Source: Ophthalmolycus amberensis (Eukaryota; Chordata; Actinopteri; Perciformes; Zoarcidae). Taken from it: a stretch of DNA of 64,000 nt. This document shows positions 40,201 through 52,549 of this stretch, in pieces. The stretch lies in assembly GCA_024529925.1 (NCBI GenBank), contig JAFEUB010000069.1, positions 1,170,501 through 1,234,500 on the forward strand, in the 5' to 3' direction. The position numbers and the translations under genes were made by a program. How positions within the stretch are numbered: position 1 is the first letter of the stretch; every line of letters starts with the position of its first letter. Below the pieces are notes generated by a model, which was not told the origin of the DNA, made no database searches, and worked only from the letters and a program-made list of their open reading frames with translations.

Positions 40201-41138
40201 TTCTCTTCTCACCCCAGAAATCGACTGTAAGTGGCTGGCTTCCACTCTCTGTTGGAGAAGGGACTATGGAGGTTGTTACAGACAAAGGATGGTTACTGTC
40301 CAGCTACAAAGCAGAAGTGAAAAACTGTGTCAAAGATCCAGTGACACATAATACGGTAACAGAGGACGATAGAGAGGAGGACAGGAGGACCAGCATGGAC
40401 AGCGGCTTGGGCATGGAGTCCAATTCTGCTACAACCAGCGGAGGAAGTCCTCCAATGAGACAAGAGGACAGTGGCTGTGGGAGCTTAGGAGAACAAGAGA
40501 GCTCCACTAGCTGTCAGACAGATTACCCTCTGAGGGATGAGAGGACTGGTACAGACATGGCGAGGAAGAGGGAGGACAGTGGGTTGGGACTGTGCTGCCA
40601 GCTTGCTTCTTCTTCCACAAATCTGGATGGACAGGACAGTGGATCTCTAGAGGTTGCTGGGGGCAATTATCGCCGCCATAGCCCCTTTGTGCAGATTCAT
40701 GTCTGTGATGATGAGGAGCTGTTTAAACAGATGCTTCCTGACTCAGTTTTGGCTGAAGTGGTCACAGGTTACAGGGCTGGGCTTCAATCCTGTATTTGTT
40801 CAGGAGCAGGACAGTGCACTTGGTGCCATAAACAAGGCCATTATGGAACTGAGATTATCAAACAATACAGAGCTATGTGTTTTGAAAATGGACTATTGAG
40901 CAGCAAATGTGATTTTGTGGACTCTTACAAAGGGGAGCTCACATTTTCAAGTTATTCTAAAAAAACACAAATGGACACTGTCGTGGTGGATGACTTAGAA
41001 ACAACTTTTATACAACTGGGGGAGACTTTCCCTCTGCTAACAGCTCTATCACCACTGCCCCTAGTGGACGGAGGACAGGACTTCAATATGAACAACCTGC
41101 CCCTCTCTCTCTGTGACGTACAGCTGAAGACTGACTGA
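37217..41138 (+). CDS. il10ra: interleukin-10 receptor subunit alpha (class II cytokine receptor, CRFB7)
   Basis: Seven coding exons: 37,217-37,307; 37,956-38,076; 38,323-38,492; 38,589-38,734; 39,157-39,325; 39,878-39,996; 40,218-41,138. They give 578 residues, the same length as human IL10RA, with unbroken phase. In-frame ATGs at 37,217, 37,244 and 37,250 compete; the last two give a more typical signal peptide (MDMSNKTPLLVFLIV). The extracellular part is two fibronectin-III-like domains of the class II receptor kind with paired Cys. One helix spans about 235-258, with a long cytosolic tail mostly in the last exon. The tail has repeated DSG motifs, one fitting DSGxxS (EDSGCGS), and the end reads NNLPLSLCDVQLKTD. 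It binds IL-10 and signals with il10rb through JAK1 and STAT3. I see no YxxQ STAT3 site in the tail. The tail and position between tmprss13 and smim35 support the name. Confidence 0.93.
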
Positions 41139-44109
41139 TGCGCTGCGGAATGCAACAATGCTATTTATAACATCATGCTGACATAACCTCCCTACTTTAG
41201 AACCATATTGGATCATTTCCTTTGCCTCCATGATCATTCAAATAAATAATTTGAGTCATGAAATAGAAGCATTAGTCAGTATTTGGGGTGAGAGGAATTG
41301 CTCTTACAGGGGAAAACTGAAAGGAGAAACAGAACAAGCCCCGGCTATTATTGAACATATAAAGGAAACAGACGTTAGACCACACAGCTGCTGGCTGTTA
41401 GCTGTTGGTTGGAGTCTCAGGAGCTTCTAGAGATGAAGAACACAAGACCTTATTCAACCCTATCACACTGGGTATATTTACAACTGACTTAACTGCTGTA
41501 TGCCGGAAGTGAAACTGGCGTGGGGAGCAATGCAGAGAAACTGTTTGACAGTTACATGCTCTTGGACATTTTGCGACTTCTCCCTGCTCTCACCTACGCC
41601 AACATTGTCCGTAACCAACCCAAAAAGTTTCTGAAAAGTATTTATTTTTCTCACCACTATCTAAACAGTAAAATTATTGTTCATCATTTTTAAAGTAGTT
41701 CAATATCAAGTGGTGTCAAACAAAAGAGCAAACATGTCGCTCGCTATTTTCAATGATGTGCAGGACATTGTGTCTCAGACATGAAGCCAGTGACATTCAT
41801 ATGCCTTGTAGCCTCAATAGCCGGTCTGTCTTTCAGATACTTCCCCGCTTAAGTTATTTATTGGGTATTCATTGTGTATTAATGTGATTGTGACTTGTCT
41901 GTCATTAAAAGAAACTGTCTCTGGAATGTTCACAAAAAAAACCCAACCAAATGATGTTGATTTCAGAAACCATGACTCGAAGAAACCCAGAAATAACAGA
42001 GTGATACTCAATGGAAAGAACAAACATTACATATCACTTTGCTGTACATGGGATCCCCATATGCAAATTCTGTGCACAGGAACCAGAGCGGTGGTTTCGA
42101 AGCTGAACTAAGAAAAAAACACTTCCTCTTCCTCTTCCACTCTGTTCAAAAAAGTCCTGCTTCACTTTGAATAGAGCAAATATTGTCAACAGGGCTGACG
42201 TTTCAGATAACCAACAGTTATCCAGGTGAAATAATATCTTCACTGAAGCTGTTAGGAAATACCACTCTTGATAAAGCAGATCCCTGGCAGTGGTGAGGAG
42301 ATCCTGTGAGCTACTAAACATACATGATGACAGGGGAAGTGAGACAGCTTTTGGCTAGTGCTAAAGGTTGACAAAAAAAATCTGCCTTCGAACTGCAAAG
42401 TATCACGTTACCGGTTTTGTAGTACGTGTCAACTGACGATCACCAAATGTATATCATAGTTCATCTTCTGTTTTTTACCACTCCATGTTTGGCTGCTGTT
42501 AGGAGGCCTTGTGGAAAACATTTTCTGTTGAGCCCCTACTGATCCTATCACTGTTTAGTGCTGCCAGTACTTCAATGCTAGAATAACACTTTTTGTGCTA
42601 CTTTGTGGTAATTTGATTAAAAAACAAAGCTTTTTTTTTTGAGGCAGGGACAATCTACAAGATGCAATCACGAAAATGAACTCATTTGTTGAGACCCACA
42701 ATGATTGGCATTTTACTTTAGAGGTTCAAATTCCCCAACAAATTTGTAATTAATTACCAAAACAGTTTGTATTGGAACCGGACGGGGAGCTATACAATTA
42801 TTCAGTGTATCTTAATATATCTTTGTCTCTCGACAAATTTCTACGTACTATTTTGAGACCATAAATTCCCAATGAAGCGCTACAATTCATGCATATCCAA
42901 TGATCTTTGACTGCCAGTAGCTCTGAGAGTTACTGCAGTTTGTGTGTACAGTCACGTGATATTTGTGTGGGGGAGTGCAAATCAGCACAGCTGCAGATAG
43001 TTAACCAAAAATGGATTAATCACATTGCAGAAATGAAAATGGAAACAGTAATCTATTAGACATGGGTGAATAAAAAAAGAATAAGTGACTCCAATAGTAA
43101 AAGAAGTGGATGATGATTTGAGGGGATTCACAACTGAGCAACAGGAAGTGTTTATGGTACCCAGGCATACGAGCTGCACTTCTCACCTTCGAATTTGCCT
43201 TTTCATGACCAAGGCACAATGAGACAGACTCAACTTTTGAATTTGGCTCATCTCAAATAATTAAAATCATTTTCACAAACTTCTAACCCCTATTTTTATT
43301 TTGTGCACCACTAAGTTATTGTTTTTGACTGAGTGGAGAAGTTGACCTTTCTTACCCTTATTGTAGGCAGCTCATATCAGAAAAACATCAACGACAGAGA
43401 AACATGTTTTTGTTTCATTAAAGGAAAAACTATGAGACATAATTCCACTAACCATTGAAAGTATCAAAAAGGTAGTAGATATAGAGGGAAGTTACGTGCA
43501 GCTTACAAGAAAAACGATCAACCTGGTTGCTGTGGTTGAGCTGTTGATATTTCGCGTTCCCCTCAATAGTTCTTCTCATCTGCAGCAGAATGTGTGCCTT
43601 TGTTTCTCTGTGGCGTGTGGGTGTGTGTGGGTGTGAGTGCATACGTGTGTGTGTGCCTGCGACAAGCCACAACATTTCAAACTGACAGTTGTCATGACAA
43701 AAAGCAAAAGATATAAGATATATATATATATTTAAATGTATATTCCACATTATTTTTAATTCATTCTTTTGCAATGTCATTAAAATTACATAAGAGTACT
43801 ACTTTGCATACACAGTAGCATGTAATGCCCTTCTTTCAGTTTCAAAGTGGGCACTTTGTTTTTAGGACAAAGACTAAAATCTTTGGCCACTGACAAAAGC
43901 ATGACATCACACAAAGTCATGTAAAAATAACATTGTTATATCCCTCCTCAGTATTCAGGTAAAATACATCAGCATGAATTATAGCAGCAAAGTACAAAGA
44001 GGAATGGGTGACATACTAAAAACAAGACAAGTGATGCGTAGGACTGTGACAGACGAGGGGCTTCTGTCATGGTGGTTGTTGCCACAATCAACTGCCACAA
44101 AGTCAGCCG
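41139..44109. other. il10ra-smim35 convergent intergenic region
   Basis: Both flanking genes end here. AATAAA at 41,241-41,246 is a good il10ra polyadenylation signal about 100 bases past its stop. The rest shows no coding exon, only short AT and GT runs (about 43,615-43,655 and 43,718-43,734). Confidence 0.55.
41241..41246 (+). terminator. candidate polyadenylation signal of il10ra
   Basis: AATAAA 103 bases downstream of the il10ra stop codon. Confidence 0.55.
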
Positions 44110-45385
44110 TCATTTTAAGACATTGGTGATGGAGAAGGGAGGAGGAGACTTCTTTAAGCCAACTTTGCTGTAGATAGAGAGATCAACAATGAAACAATTA
44201 CATATGAGTAAATAAAACTTGAATTTGAACGGCCTGTGAGGTAAAAATCAACTTACTTGAGCACCTTGTCTTTCAGAGATGGCTCTATATAGAAAAAAGA
44301 GGAGATATGAGACAAAGCATGACAGGTTCATCATATTTTCATCTTGATTGTGGGTTTGTGGTGAACTGGCTCACTGAAGCGTTGCTCACCCTTTTTCTTG
44401 CAGCATTTTTTGCATTTGTGCTTGCAGCAGAATTGTACAATGGCAATGGTGAAGAGGATCAACAAAATCCCAAAGCCAACAACAATACCGACTGCCGTCG
44501 AGTTCACGCTGCTCCCTACCAATACAAATACAAAGAGGTAATTAGATTATTGTCATAGATTTAACACAGATCATTTTACAGACATCTGAAGAGCAATAAA
44601 CAAGCCAAGTGAGCGACAAAAAGGTTATTTTCGAGTTTTATAGGGTTGTATTCCTGACATAAATGATTACCAACTGAAATAGTCATTTGTCTGGCTGTCT
44701 TGGTTTGATTGGATCAACATGTATCGGTTCATTGTGAGTGAATATTCACTCTAAAGAAATGAGATTGAGAAATCAATCTCTGGGAAAGATGCTGGCTCCG
44801 CCTTCATTACCCTTTGAAAACAAAGTGAAATGACAAGTGCAGAGGGACTTTTAGGGACACAGCACAGCTGGCACTAGATGTAAACAGCGGAGACTTCCAT
44901 TACATTGCCCTTTCGTTTTCTATCCTAACTGCATAAGTATCAGCAGCAGCAGATGGAGGACTCTTTAATACTAAACTTTCAAAATTATATTTGCTGGTTT
45001 ACCGTTGCACCTTTCAAGCAAGATTATATGTACATGCACTAATGACAATAGGGACTGGCCATGCATGTTAAAAAGACACTTTCAATATGAGTTCTAAGTT
45101 GCAGCTTACACATTGAGAAGAGCTACAGGAAACAAGCAGAGCTCAAAGACATGTGATGTGTGATATATGCAACCCAACCAAACATTAAAAGACAATGACT
45201 CCAAAGCAGACCAGCACATTTTGTTGGAATTCAAGGACAACAATGTTGTAAAAGTAAAATCGAAAAATAAAGCTGGATCACTAGGTAGAGCAGTTTTTTT
45301 TAAGTTGTTTATGGGCTTCACAGTTAGTGTAAACATAATTGAAATGAAGCATTGCAGCTAAAAGACTCTTACCACCATTCCCCAT
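44110..45385 (-). CDS. smim35: small integral membrane protein 35
   Basis: Four coding exons on the minus strand: 45,385-45,373, 44,515-44,390, 44,284-44,257 and 44,167-44,110. Phase is continuous, giving 74 residues. After a short N-terminus (MGNGGSSVNST, with an NST glycosylation sequon) there is one glycine-spaced helix (about 12-33). A striking juxtamembrane cluster follows, FCCKHKCKKCCKKK (33-46), suited to S-palmitoylation and binding acidic lipid. The tail ends SPPPFSITNVLK. Orientation predicts a type III protein with the tail inside the cell. Human SMIM35 (TMPRSS4-AS1) lies head to head with TMPRSS4 next to IL10RA, and this gene has the same place and strand, so the name rests on synteny plus topology. 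Its function is not known to me. Confidence 0.8.
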
Positions 45386-45759
45386 AGTCGACCAGCTAGG
45401 ATGACCGATGTTATGTCTTGTATGTCTTCTCCTCTCCTCCCTGTCCGTTTCTTGTTGAACTCTCGCACTCACTTCCTTTAGATCAGTCTTACTAAATGAT
45501 TTGTCTTCTTGACTGTGAAGATCCAAGGAAGTGTACTCTCTCTTCGCCCTTCTTTTGCCTACGTCTACCTGTCCATGTCCCCATACCGATCATTCTTTTA
45601 AACCGGTCCATCTTCTCTCTCTAGCCTGCCTCTCTTCTACCCTTTTGTTTATGAGCATATGTTAGAACAAAGGGGATCTGACGGCCTGTCGTTCTCACAT
45701 GGACATTCGTGCTTAGCAAGGCTAGCTTTAAAAAATTCACATTGGAAAACTTTGACACT
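45386..45759. other. smim35 upstream region
   Basis: Sequence between the smim35 start codon and the LINE fragment, likely including its 5' UTR and promoter. No TATA box or further exon could be assigned. Confidence 0.35.
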
Positions 45760-46360
45760 GTCCATTGTAACAACTTTTCACAAGCCTCACTGAGATCCAA
45801 CAGGAAACCTAAACACATCACTCCAGTTCTGAGGTCTTTGCACTGGCTTCCTGTCCAACAAAGAATTGACTTTAAAATCCTGCTGTTGGTTTACAAAGCA
45901 CTGAATGGTTTTGGGCCAAAATACATCTCTGATCTGCTGCTACCTTATGAACCATCCCGACCCCTCAGGTCATCTGGGACCGGTCTACTTTCTGTTCCCA
46001 GAGTCAGAACTAAACATGGAGAAGCAGCGTTCAGTTTTTCTGCTCCACATATCTGGAACAAAGTCCCAGAAAGCTGCAGGTCTGCTGAGACCCTCAGCTC
46101 ATTTAAATCAAGATTGAAGACTTTTCTGTTTGCTGCTGCCTTTAATTGAACCACATTCAATTAATATATTAATCAATTTCCTGCATTTCTGCATCTTACT
46201 ACTGAATTGTATTTCTTACACTGTTTCTTTAATTGTTTTTAAATCTCCTTTTCTTTTGCCTTATGTTTTGATGCTTTTAATGGTTTTTATGTGAAGCACT
46301 TTGAATTACCTTGTTGTTGAAATGTGCTATACAAATAAACTTGCCTTGCCTTGCCTTGCC
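45760..46360 (+). mobile_element. L2-type LINE, 5'-truncated 3' end
   Basis: An open frame encodes the C-terminal end of a LINE ORF2 of L2/CR1 type, recognisable by HITPVLRSLHWLPV, KILLLVYKALNG and SAPHIWNKVPESCRSA, with a stop at 46,147-46,149. An AT-rich 3' UTR follows and ends in a (TTGCC)4 tail at 46,341-46,360, the tandem 3' tail usual for fish L2 elements. The reverse transcriptase core is missing, so this is a dead fragment. The reading frame is still intact, which suggests a fairly recent insertion. Confidence 0.88.
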
Positions 46361-47766
46361 TAAACACAAACTCTGAGATATCTATTTTGAAACCAAAGCT
46401 ATAACATGATAAGCCTTTCTTTTGTCCCTTATGTTCTCATTGCTACAATACTAGCCTTCCCTTTTTCCCTCTCTAACAAATCATTAACAGACAGCCAGGT
46501 AATAGCACCTGAATTAGGTGGTGCTTGGGGACTCCTGCTGGATGACGGAGTTACTACACCTCTTTATCACCATTCTTGAAAATAATATAGTCCAAGAATT
46601 GTTTTGATCATGACAGAATACCTTTAAACTAATGACATTCCCATGTTAAAATTAGGATGTGGAGATTTTTCCTATCTTTGTTCAAGAGCATGTTCATTTG
46701 GGGAGGATGACTTATGGATTTCATATTCAGATTTTATAATGATTTCCCTCAAATCCCTGTCCTTGCACTCAAATAGTCCCTGCTCGCGCTTAGATTTAAC
46801 AGGCTTGACAATCCGCTCCCGGTCATAGGCTGACTTTCAACAGGCTAGCAGGACAACAACAAACATCCCACCCCACTCTCTCTGCCAACCCCAGGTACCC
46901 TCACTTGTGCCACCCATCCCCATCAGTAGAAGGATTGACAGGTTTAACAGCTTCACAGGTCATGAGACCTTCACTGACCTCCTGAACTCAGTAAATGCAA
47001 TAACCATGACTCTTATCTTGAACAACTTCTTCCTGTAAACACAATACCACTTATACCATAACAGCTTAACATTACATGTTCCTCACGCTATGAATAAAGC
47101 TCCATATCCTATAGTGTAATGAGATCACAAGCAGCTGGAATTATTTTTTTTCATGTTTTCACTGCAATTACGTATGTTTTTGTAAAAGCCACATCAAAGC
47201 ACGGGTAGGTATAACTGAAAAACATCCAGCTACGTGTTGCCAAGTCATTTCCAATGAAAGCAGCGAGCAACACTAGCTAAAAGAAATCTAACAGCACTCT
47301 CAGCATGTCCTTTAAGGCCTCCCTCTAAAGCCACGCCCCCAAAAGTATTGTTATGAACCTAAACATATTATAATTAACCTCAACAACGAACATGGCTATT
47401 GTTAGTACTCACAGCTGTCAACTTAGCAGCTTGTGCAAGACTCCGGCGACCCACAATGAGTGCAATGGCAGAGTGAGCGCAGGCAGGCAGGTAGGTGGGT
47501 TTAATGCAGTCCTGGAACAGCCACAGATAGAAGATGTTTTATTGTTTTTCAGATGTTTTATTTTTTTTGTCAGAGCATTTCATTTAATAAATGATTGTGC
47601 CTGCTGTGCTTTGTAAGGGATAAGCCGTGGTTGAGGGTTACACCTAACAGGGTGTTAGGTGAGAGCAAATATTTAACAAGAATGGCAGACTTACTGAGAA
47701 GGAACTGGCAAGGTGAATGTGGCAGAGCTGAGTCTTTGCAGAAGTCTTGGTTATGGGATTGGTTGC

Positions 47767-47767
47767 A

Positions 47768-47801
<34 letters not shown>
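47767..47801. repeat. (CA)n microsatellite
   Basis: About 17 CA units. Confidence 0.9.
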
Positions 47802-47803
<2 letters not shown>

Positions 47804-48969
47804 GAAAAGAGAGAGAAAGACACTCAGAAAGATGTCCCAGGAGCAGATGTACCAGAACGACGTCTCCCTAACATATATAACGAACATGAGCAGAGTTCAT
47901 GCTCCCTATATACAGGGATGGGTCAAATGCAGTTGTCAAATTTCGTGTATATGTATATAACAATAAAAATGGTTTCTTCTTTCTTCTTCTTCTTAACGTT
48001 GTCAATAAACTAAACCAACAATTAATATCTAAGTAGAGAGAAAAAAAGGAAAAACTGTGTCTATGCATCCTTTTTCCCAAATGTAGCCAATACGTGCGTG
48101 TCAGTATTGTCATGAGGTGAGCGGTGACAAAAAAATATTTTCAGGAAATGTTTTTGTGATTTCTTGGTAATATGTCAGGAAAATTCCAGGATACAATTTC
48201 ATCTTACCATCACATCACAAAGAGAAATGTAACTGATCCTCTTTACGGTAATCACGGCAATAATATCATCAGTCACTATGGCATGAGTAAAGAGTTGATG
48301 TATTTCATGTTTCTCAGCAAACAACACAAGTACTTCCTCAAACTCTAAGTCCATTGTTTGCTATTGTGGGCCAGGTGAAGTGGGTGGCAGCTGACACAAT
48401 GACACTATTTAAAAAAAAAGTGTGATCTCAAAGGACAGTGACGCAATACTTTGAACACGGGATTTGTGTTGATTTATTGTAGCCTCATGTTGCATTTTGA
48501 ATGACAAAGATAATATATTTTTGTAATATTTAGTGAATGTACACAGTTTTGGAGAGAAATTATGTATTCCTGGTGGAGCTTTCATGTCCCTTTTTTTATC
48601 CACTCAATTCATGTTTGTTTTCCCTTCACTTTCTTTTGTCCTATATCCAGAAAATGTCATTTATATTTCCCATTTTCCATATCTATACTCTAAAACCACA
48701 TCCAGTTTTTTTTTTAAAACGTGGTTCTCCCAGATAAGACTGGGAAAACATATTTTGTTTAGAGTCCAGGAAACATGAAATGGGTGTTAATTATTAACCA
48801 GTTATTTCTTTTAAGCTGTACTTCCCCTAAACATTTCTTAGGCTTAGTATTAAGTTACACAAAATGCACACCTGTGTGGACAAAAGAGGCTTTGGGTGCT
48901 TCGACTGATAGGGAGATGGGGGTGTAATGGCTTTGATGGGAAGTTGAGGTTGTATGCATGTGTGTTTGT

Positions 48970-49013
<44 letters not shown>
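48970..49013. repeat. (GA)n microsatellite
   Basis: About 21 GA units. Confidence 0.9.
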
Positions 49014-49015
<2 letters not shown>

Positions 49016-49609
49016 ATCTGTTTGCCGTGGAAGTGGAGGGCAGAGAGGTGGGATGAAGGAACTCAGAAGGGTGTTCCCTGTTTAAGCAATAAAGGTCGTT
49101 CGAGAAACTCCTCTGAGTAAAATGCAGAATTTTCAGACATCGAGAACACTTTTCTCCAGCTCACTGATCTTCAGATGCTTTTCTGACAAGGAGTGACAGC
49201 TACTTCACAGGTGAGGAAGAGTACAGTGGTGTGAGGAATGATGTGTGTGTTGTTATGGTGGTTTATTTTATTACTTCTGCTTTTTTCTTAAACCTTAACT
49301 GTCATAGCTACATTATAACTAATGTATTGCAATTCTCCAGCAACAAAATCCTTCTGTGGGAGAATTGAAGAACAATTGCCATGCTGTCAGAGTAGTAGAT
49401 GATTTCTATATACTGTATGTGGTGGTGCATTACTAAGGAGCAGTTTTTGTTTTTTATGCTTATGTGTTGCTCAGAAGACACCCCAGAAGATGGGTCACTC
49501 AGGTATAGTTCCATCATTGTTCAAAGTCAAAGAATAACTTTATGATGTTAGTTGTAATGAATAAATATATTTTAAAATCAAGTACATTTCTCTGGCATTT
49601 ATAGTTTTC

Positions 49610-49683
49610 TACTGTACCGAAACGTACCGAACCGTGGCTCCACTGTATCGTACCGAACCCAACCGTGAACCGTTACACCCCTA
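49610..49683 (-). mobile_element. hAT-like element end fragment (TAGGGGTGTAACGG type)
   Basis: On the minus strand it begins TAGGGGTGTAACGGTTCACG and continues with CGGTACG repeats, the form of a common fish hAT terminal sequence. Only one end is present. Confidence 0.5.
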
Positions 49684-51294
49684 CTTATCAGGCATAACGC
49701 TTTAAAGGAAAGATCCAGATTTTAAATTCATGTTATTCAGCAGCACGACTTAGTACGACTTAAGTATATGTTTTGCTTGTAAGAGACTGTATTTGTATTT
49801 CAATTGGACTACAGATGTTTTCTATGTTTATGATGTTTTTGCTTCGTTCAAAATTGATCTTGAAATTGAATGAAATGCTTCAAAGTAATGTTTCAAAAGC
49901 TCCCTGCTTAGGTCTCTGCGAAGTTTGCACAGAATTTGAATCTGTTGGCACATTGTTTGCAAGTCAATGAGAAATGAAATGGTTCCAACAGTTTCCAAAG
50001 ATGCTGTTAGAGAATAAGTAATACAATGGAATGCTTTTAACTTCAGTTCCCTAAGTCGGCACATCATAATCATATTGTGAAGGCAAAAATCACAGCAATA
50101 GTCCAAATAGATCTGTTAATATGTAATCCATCCGGTTTATAAACTGTTCAGGAGGTCAGCAGTCTATTTAGCTGCCCTTGAGCCCAGTTTAAAAAGAAAC
50201 AAAGACAAATTTTAACAGCAACAGGTGGTTTAACTGACAAAGTAATGGAGACTAACGAAAGAATAACCTTCACGAGGATGATATGGACTGTGTGTTTGGC
50301 TGTCGTGCCGTGAGAGCTGATGTGATTATGAACAAAATGAAGCAGCTTGACTCAGTAGAACTATAAAAGCCTAGAGTCAAACAAGAGCGCACAATAGATT
50401 TATTAGATCCCTGAATTGCTCTCATCTTCTCCTTTATAACTTGTGCAAACATCTTGTCAGCCATTGTTCAATCATGTCGGACTGTCAGACAGGATAAACA
50501 TCGTTACTGCACAATATTCATTGGATTTGCAGTGTAAATGTGCCATATTTGAGGGAATGGGAAATGGGAGATTTACGGTACATACAGATGATTTTATTGT
50601 GGCCCACCAATTTATAAGCTGGTATGCCACTGTATTGACTTTAACTAGGTCCAGTCAGGCAAACACACAAAAGGAGGTCATGGACCAAATGTAACACCAG
50701 TGGAGCCTCTAAAAGTCCCGGCAACTTTATGGCAACCTGATTATCAACAAGGCTAACCGAGGTTATTGACTGAAAGAGACCTTGTGTGGAGAACGTTCAG
50801 AGGCCGTTAGCTTCAAACTGATCCCCTCAGATAGCTCTATCTGTATGTACCTACCCTCATTTATACATCCATCTCTCTATCTATTTCCGCATACGTATAC
50901 TCTGAGACAACAACTGAGTCCATAGTCCAAGTTTTATGAGTGAGGACAGGTTGAGGGTCAGCTGTAAGATTCATTGCATTAATAGTTCAGGTACAGCGAC
51001 ACAATCGGCTTCTGTTCCAAACAGTGGCTCCTTCTGTTCAGCCAACCTCAGTCTCTCACACTCCCAATCAAGCGCTTCTTCCCCTCAGTTGTCTATGCTC
51101 AGTGTCCCATAACATTCACAGTGGCAAAAGTAATTTTTAGAAGCACTGACCTATTGACCTTTGACTGCATCCTCCAGAGGTAATTTAACACTTCAGTGAC
51201 AAATAGGACAGAAATTTCATTACAGTAACCTAGAGAAAGAACTTTTCTGACATGTTTAATTCCGTTTTCGAATAACTTTGAATTCTGCATGTTG

Positions 51295-51594
51295 CATACA
51301 CCAACACAGCCATGTGCCTGCACAGATACAAATACATGCAAAAAAACAAGCCGTGGCACAGCGTCTCACTTATATGCATACTCACAAACTCAGACACAAC
51401 ATGACGTTAACAGTGGTTTGATGCGTGTGCAGTGACATGCCCTGAGGCTGAGGTGTTTCTCTTCTCGCCTGTTTTGTTTTGACAGTCTAATGAGAAGTCT
51501 GTTGGTATCAGTCAAGAGTTCCTGACAACAAATTGTGACTCATGCCACGTTACACAGCATTAGCAGAACAGGAATATGACAAATACACTCCATG
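51295..51594 (+). repeat. left arm of a 300-bp near-perfect inverted repeat
   Basis: Reads from 'catacacca' to 'acactccatg'. Its reverse complement recurs at 51,806-52,102 with, by my reading, two substitutions and one 3-base indel at the outer end. No coding capacity was recognised in either arm. Confidence 0.95.
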
Positions 51595-51805
51595 TCGTAC
51601 AAATTACGACATTTAAAAGGCATATTTCAATATTTTTTTTTTATTCGAAATTTTCTGTTGGTCTGTCTGGTCAAGACTCATGATGAATTGCAGTAACTCA
51701 GAAGACTCTAAACACTCAATCATTCCTGCGGAATAGTCAGCACGTTAGCACTGTCACGGCACCATGTTTGCCTCCTGTACAGCCTCACAGCTGCATGGCT
51801 CTTGT

Positions 51806-52102
51806 CATGGAGTGTATTTGTCATATTCCTGTTCTGCTAATGCTGTGTAACGTGGCATGAGTCACAATTTGTTGTCAGGAACTCTTGACTGATACCAACA
51901 GACTTCTCATTAGACTGTCAAAACAAAACAGGCGAGAAGAGAAACACCTCAGCCTCAGGGCATGTCACTGCACACGCATCAAACCACTGTTAACGTCATG
52001 TTGTGTCTGAGTTTGTGAGTATGCATATAAGTGAGACGCTGTGCCACGGCTTGTTCTTTTGCATGTATTTGTATCTGTGCAGACACATGGCTGTGTTGTA
52101 TG
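51806..52102 (-). repeat. right arm of the 300-bp near-perfect inverted repeat
   Basis: Inverted copy of 51,295-51,594 across a 211-bp spacer (51,595-51,805). The spacer itself is not symmetrical. There is no clear target-site duplication at the outer ends, so this does not look like a standard transposon insertion. Confidence 0.95.
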
Positions 52103-52469
52103 TTTAGGTAAAATTTGAGAGGCAAAGAGCCACTGGAGGGGAGCTCAGGAGTAAAGGACACAAAAGCGGGGCAAAAAAAAGAGATGGTGTGCTTTATGTC
52201 CAGAGGGCTTAAACGTTTGCAGTGGGAGGAGACACAGTGACAGAGAGAGGAGGGTTCAAGTTTCAGGTTACCTGGATTACTTCAGTTTTGTTTTGTTTTG
52301 TCAGCAGGGCTCGGTCATTCAAAAACAGCTCTCTCTGAATCTGCATAGTGTCGGAACACAGGGCTACAAACAAGCCTTCTCTAATACTTCCTTGGGGTCT
52401 CAAAGAGGGGCACGTCAGGCACCCTTCAAGCCGGATTTAGTTACACTGCTGAGGAAAGAAAAGGGTGTG

Positions 52470-52470
<1 letters not shown>

Positions 52471-52544
<74 letters not shown>
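52471..52544. repeat. (GA)n microsatellite
   Basis: About 37 GA units, uninterrupted. Confidence 0.92.

Positions 52545-52549
<5 letters not shown>

Noticed and set aside
45709..46149. 146-codon open frame as a protein-coding gene
   Set aside because: Its residues are those of an L2-type LINE ORF2 end and a (TTGCC)n tail follows, so it is a transposon fragment.
51295..52102. The inverted repeat as a standard TIR transposon
   Set aside because: No target duplication or recognisable terminal motif at the outer ends, and no transposase; left as an unexplained palindrome.
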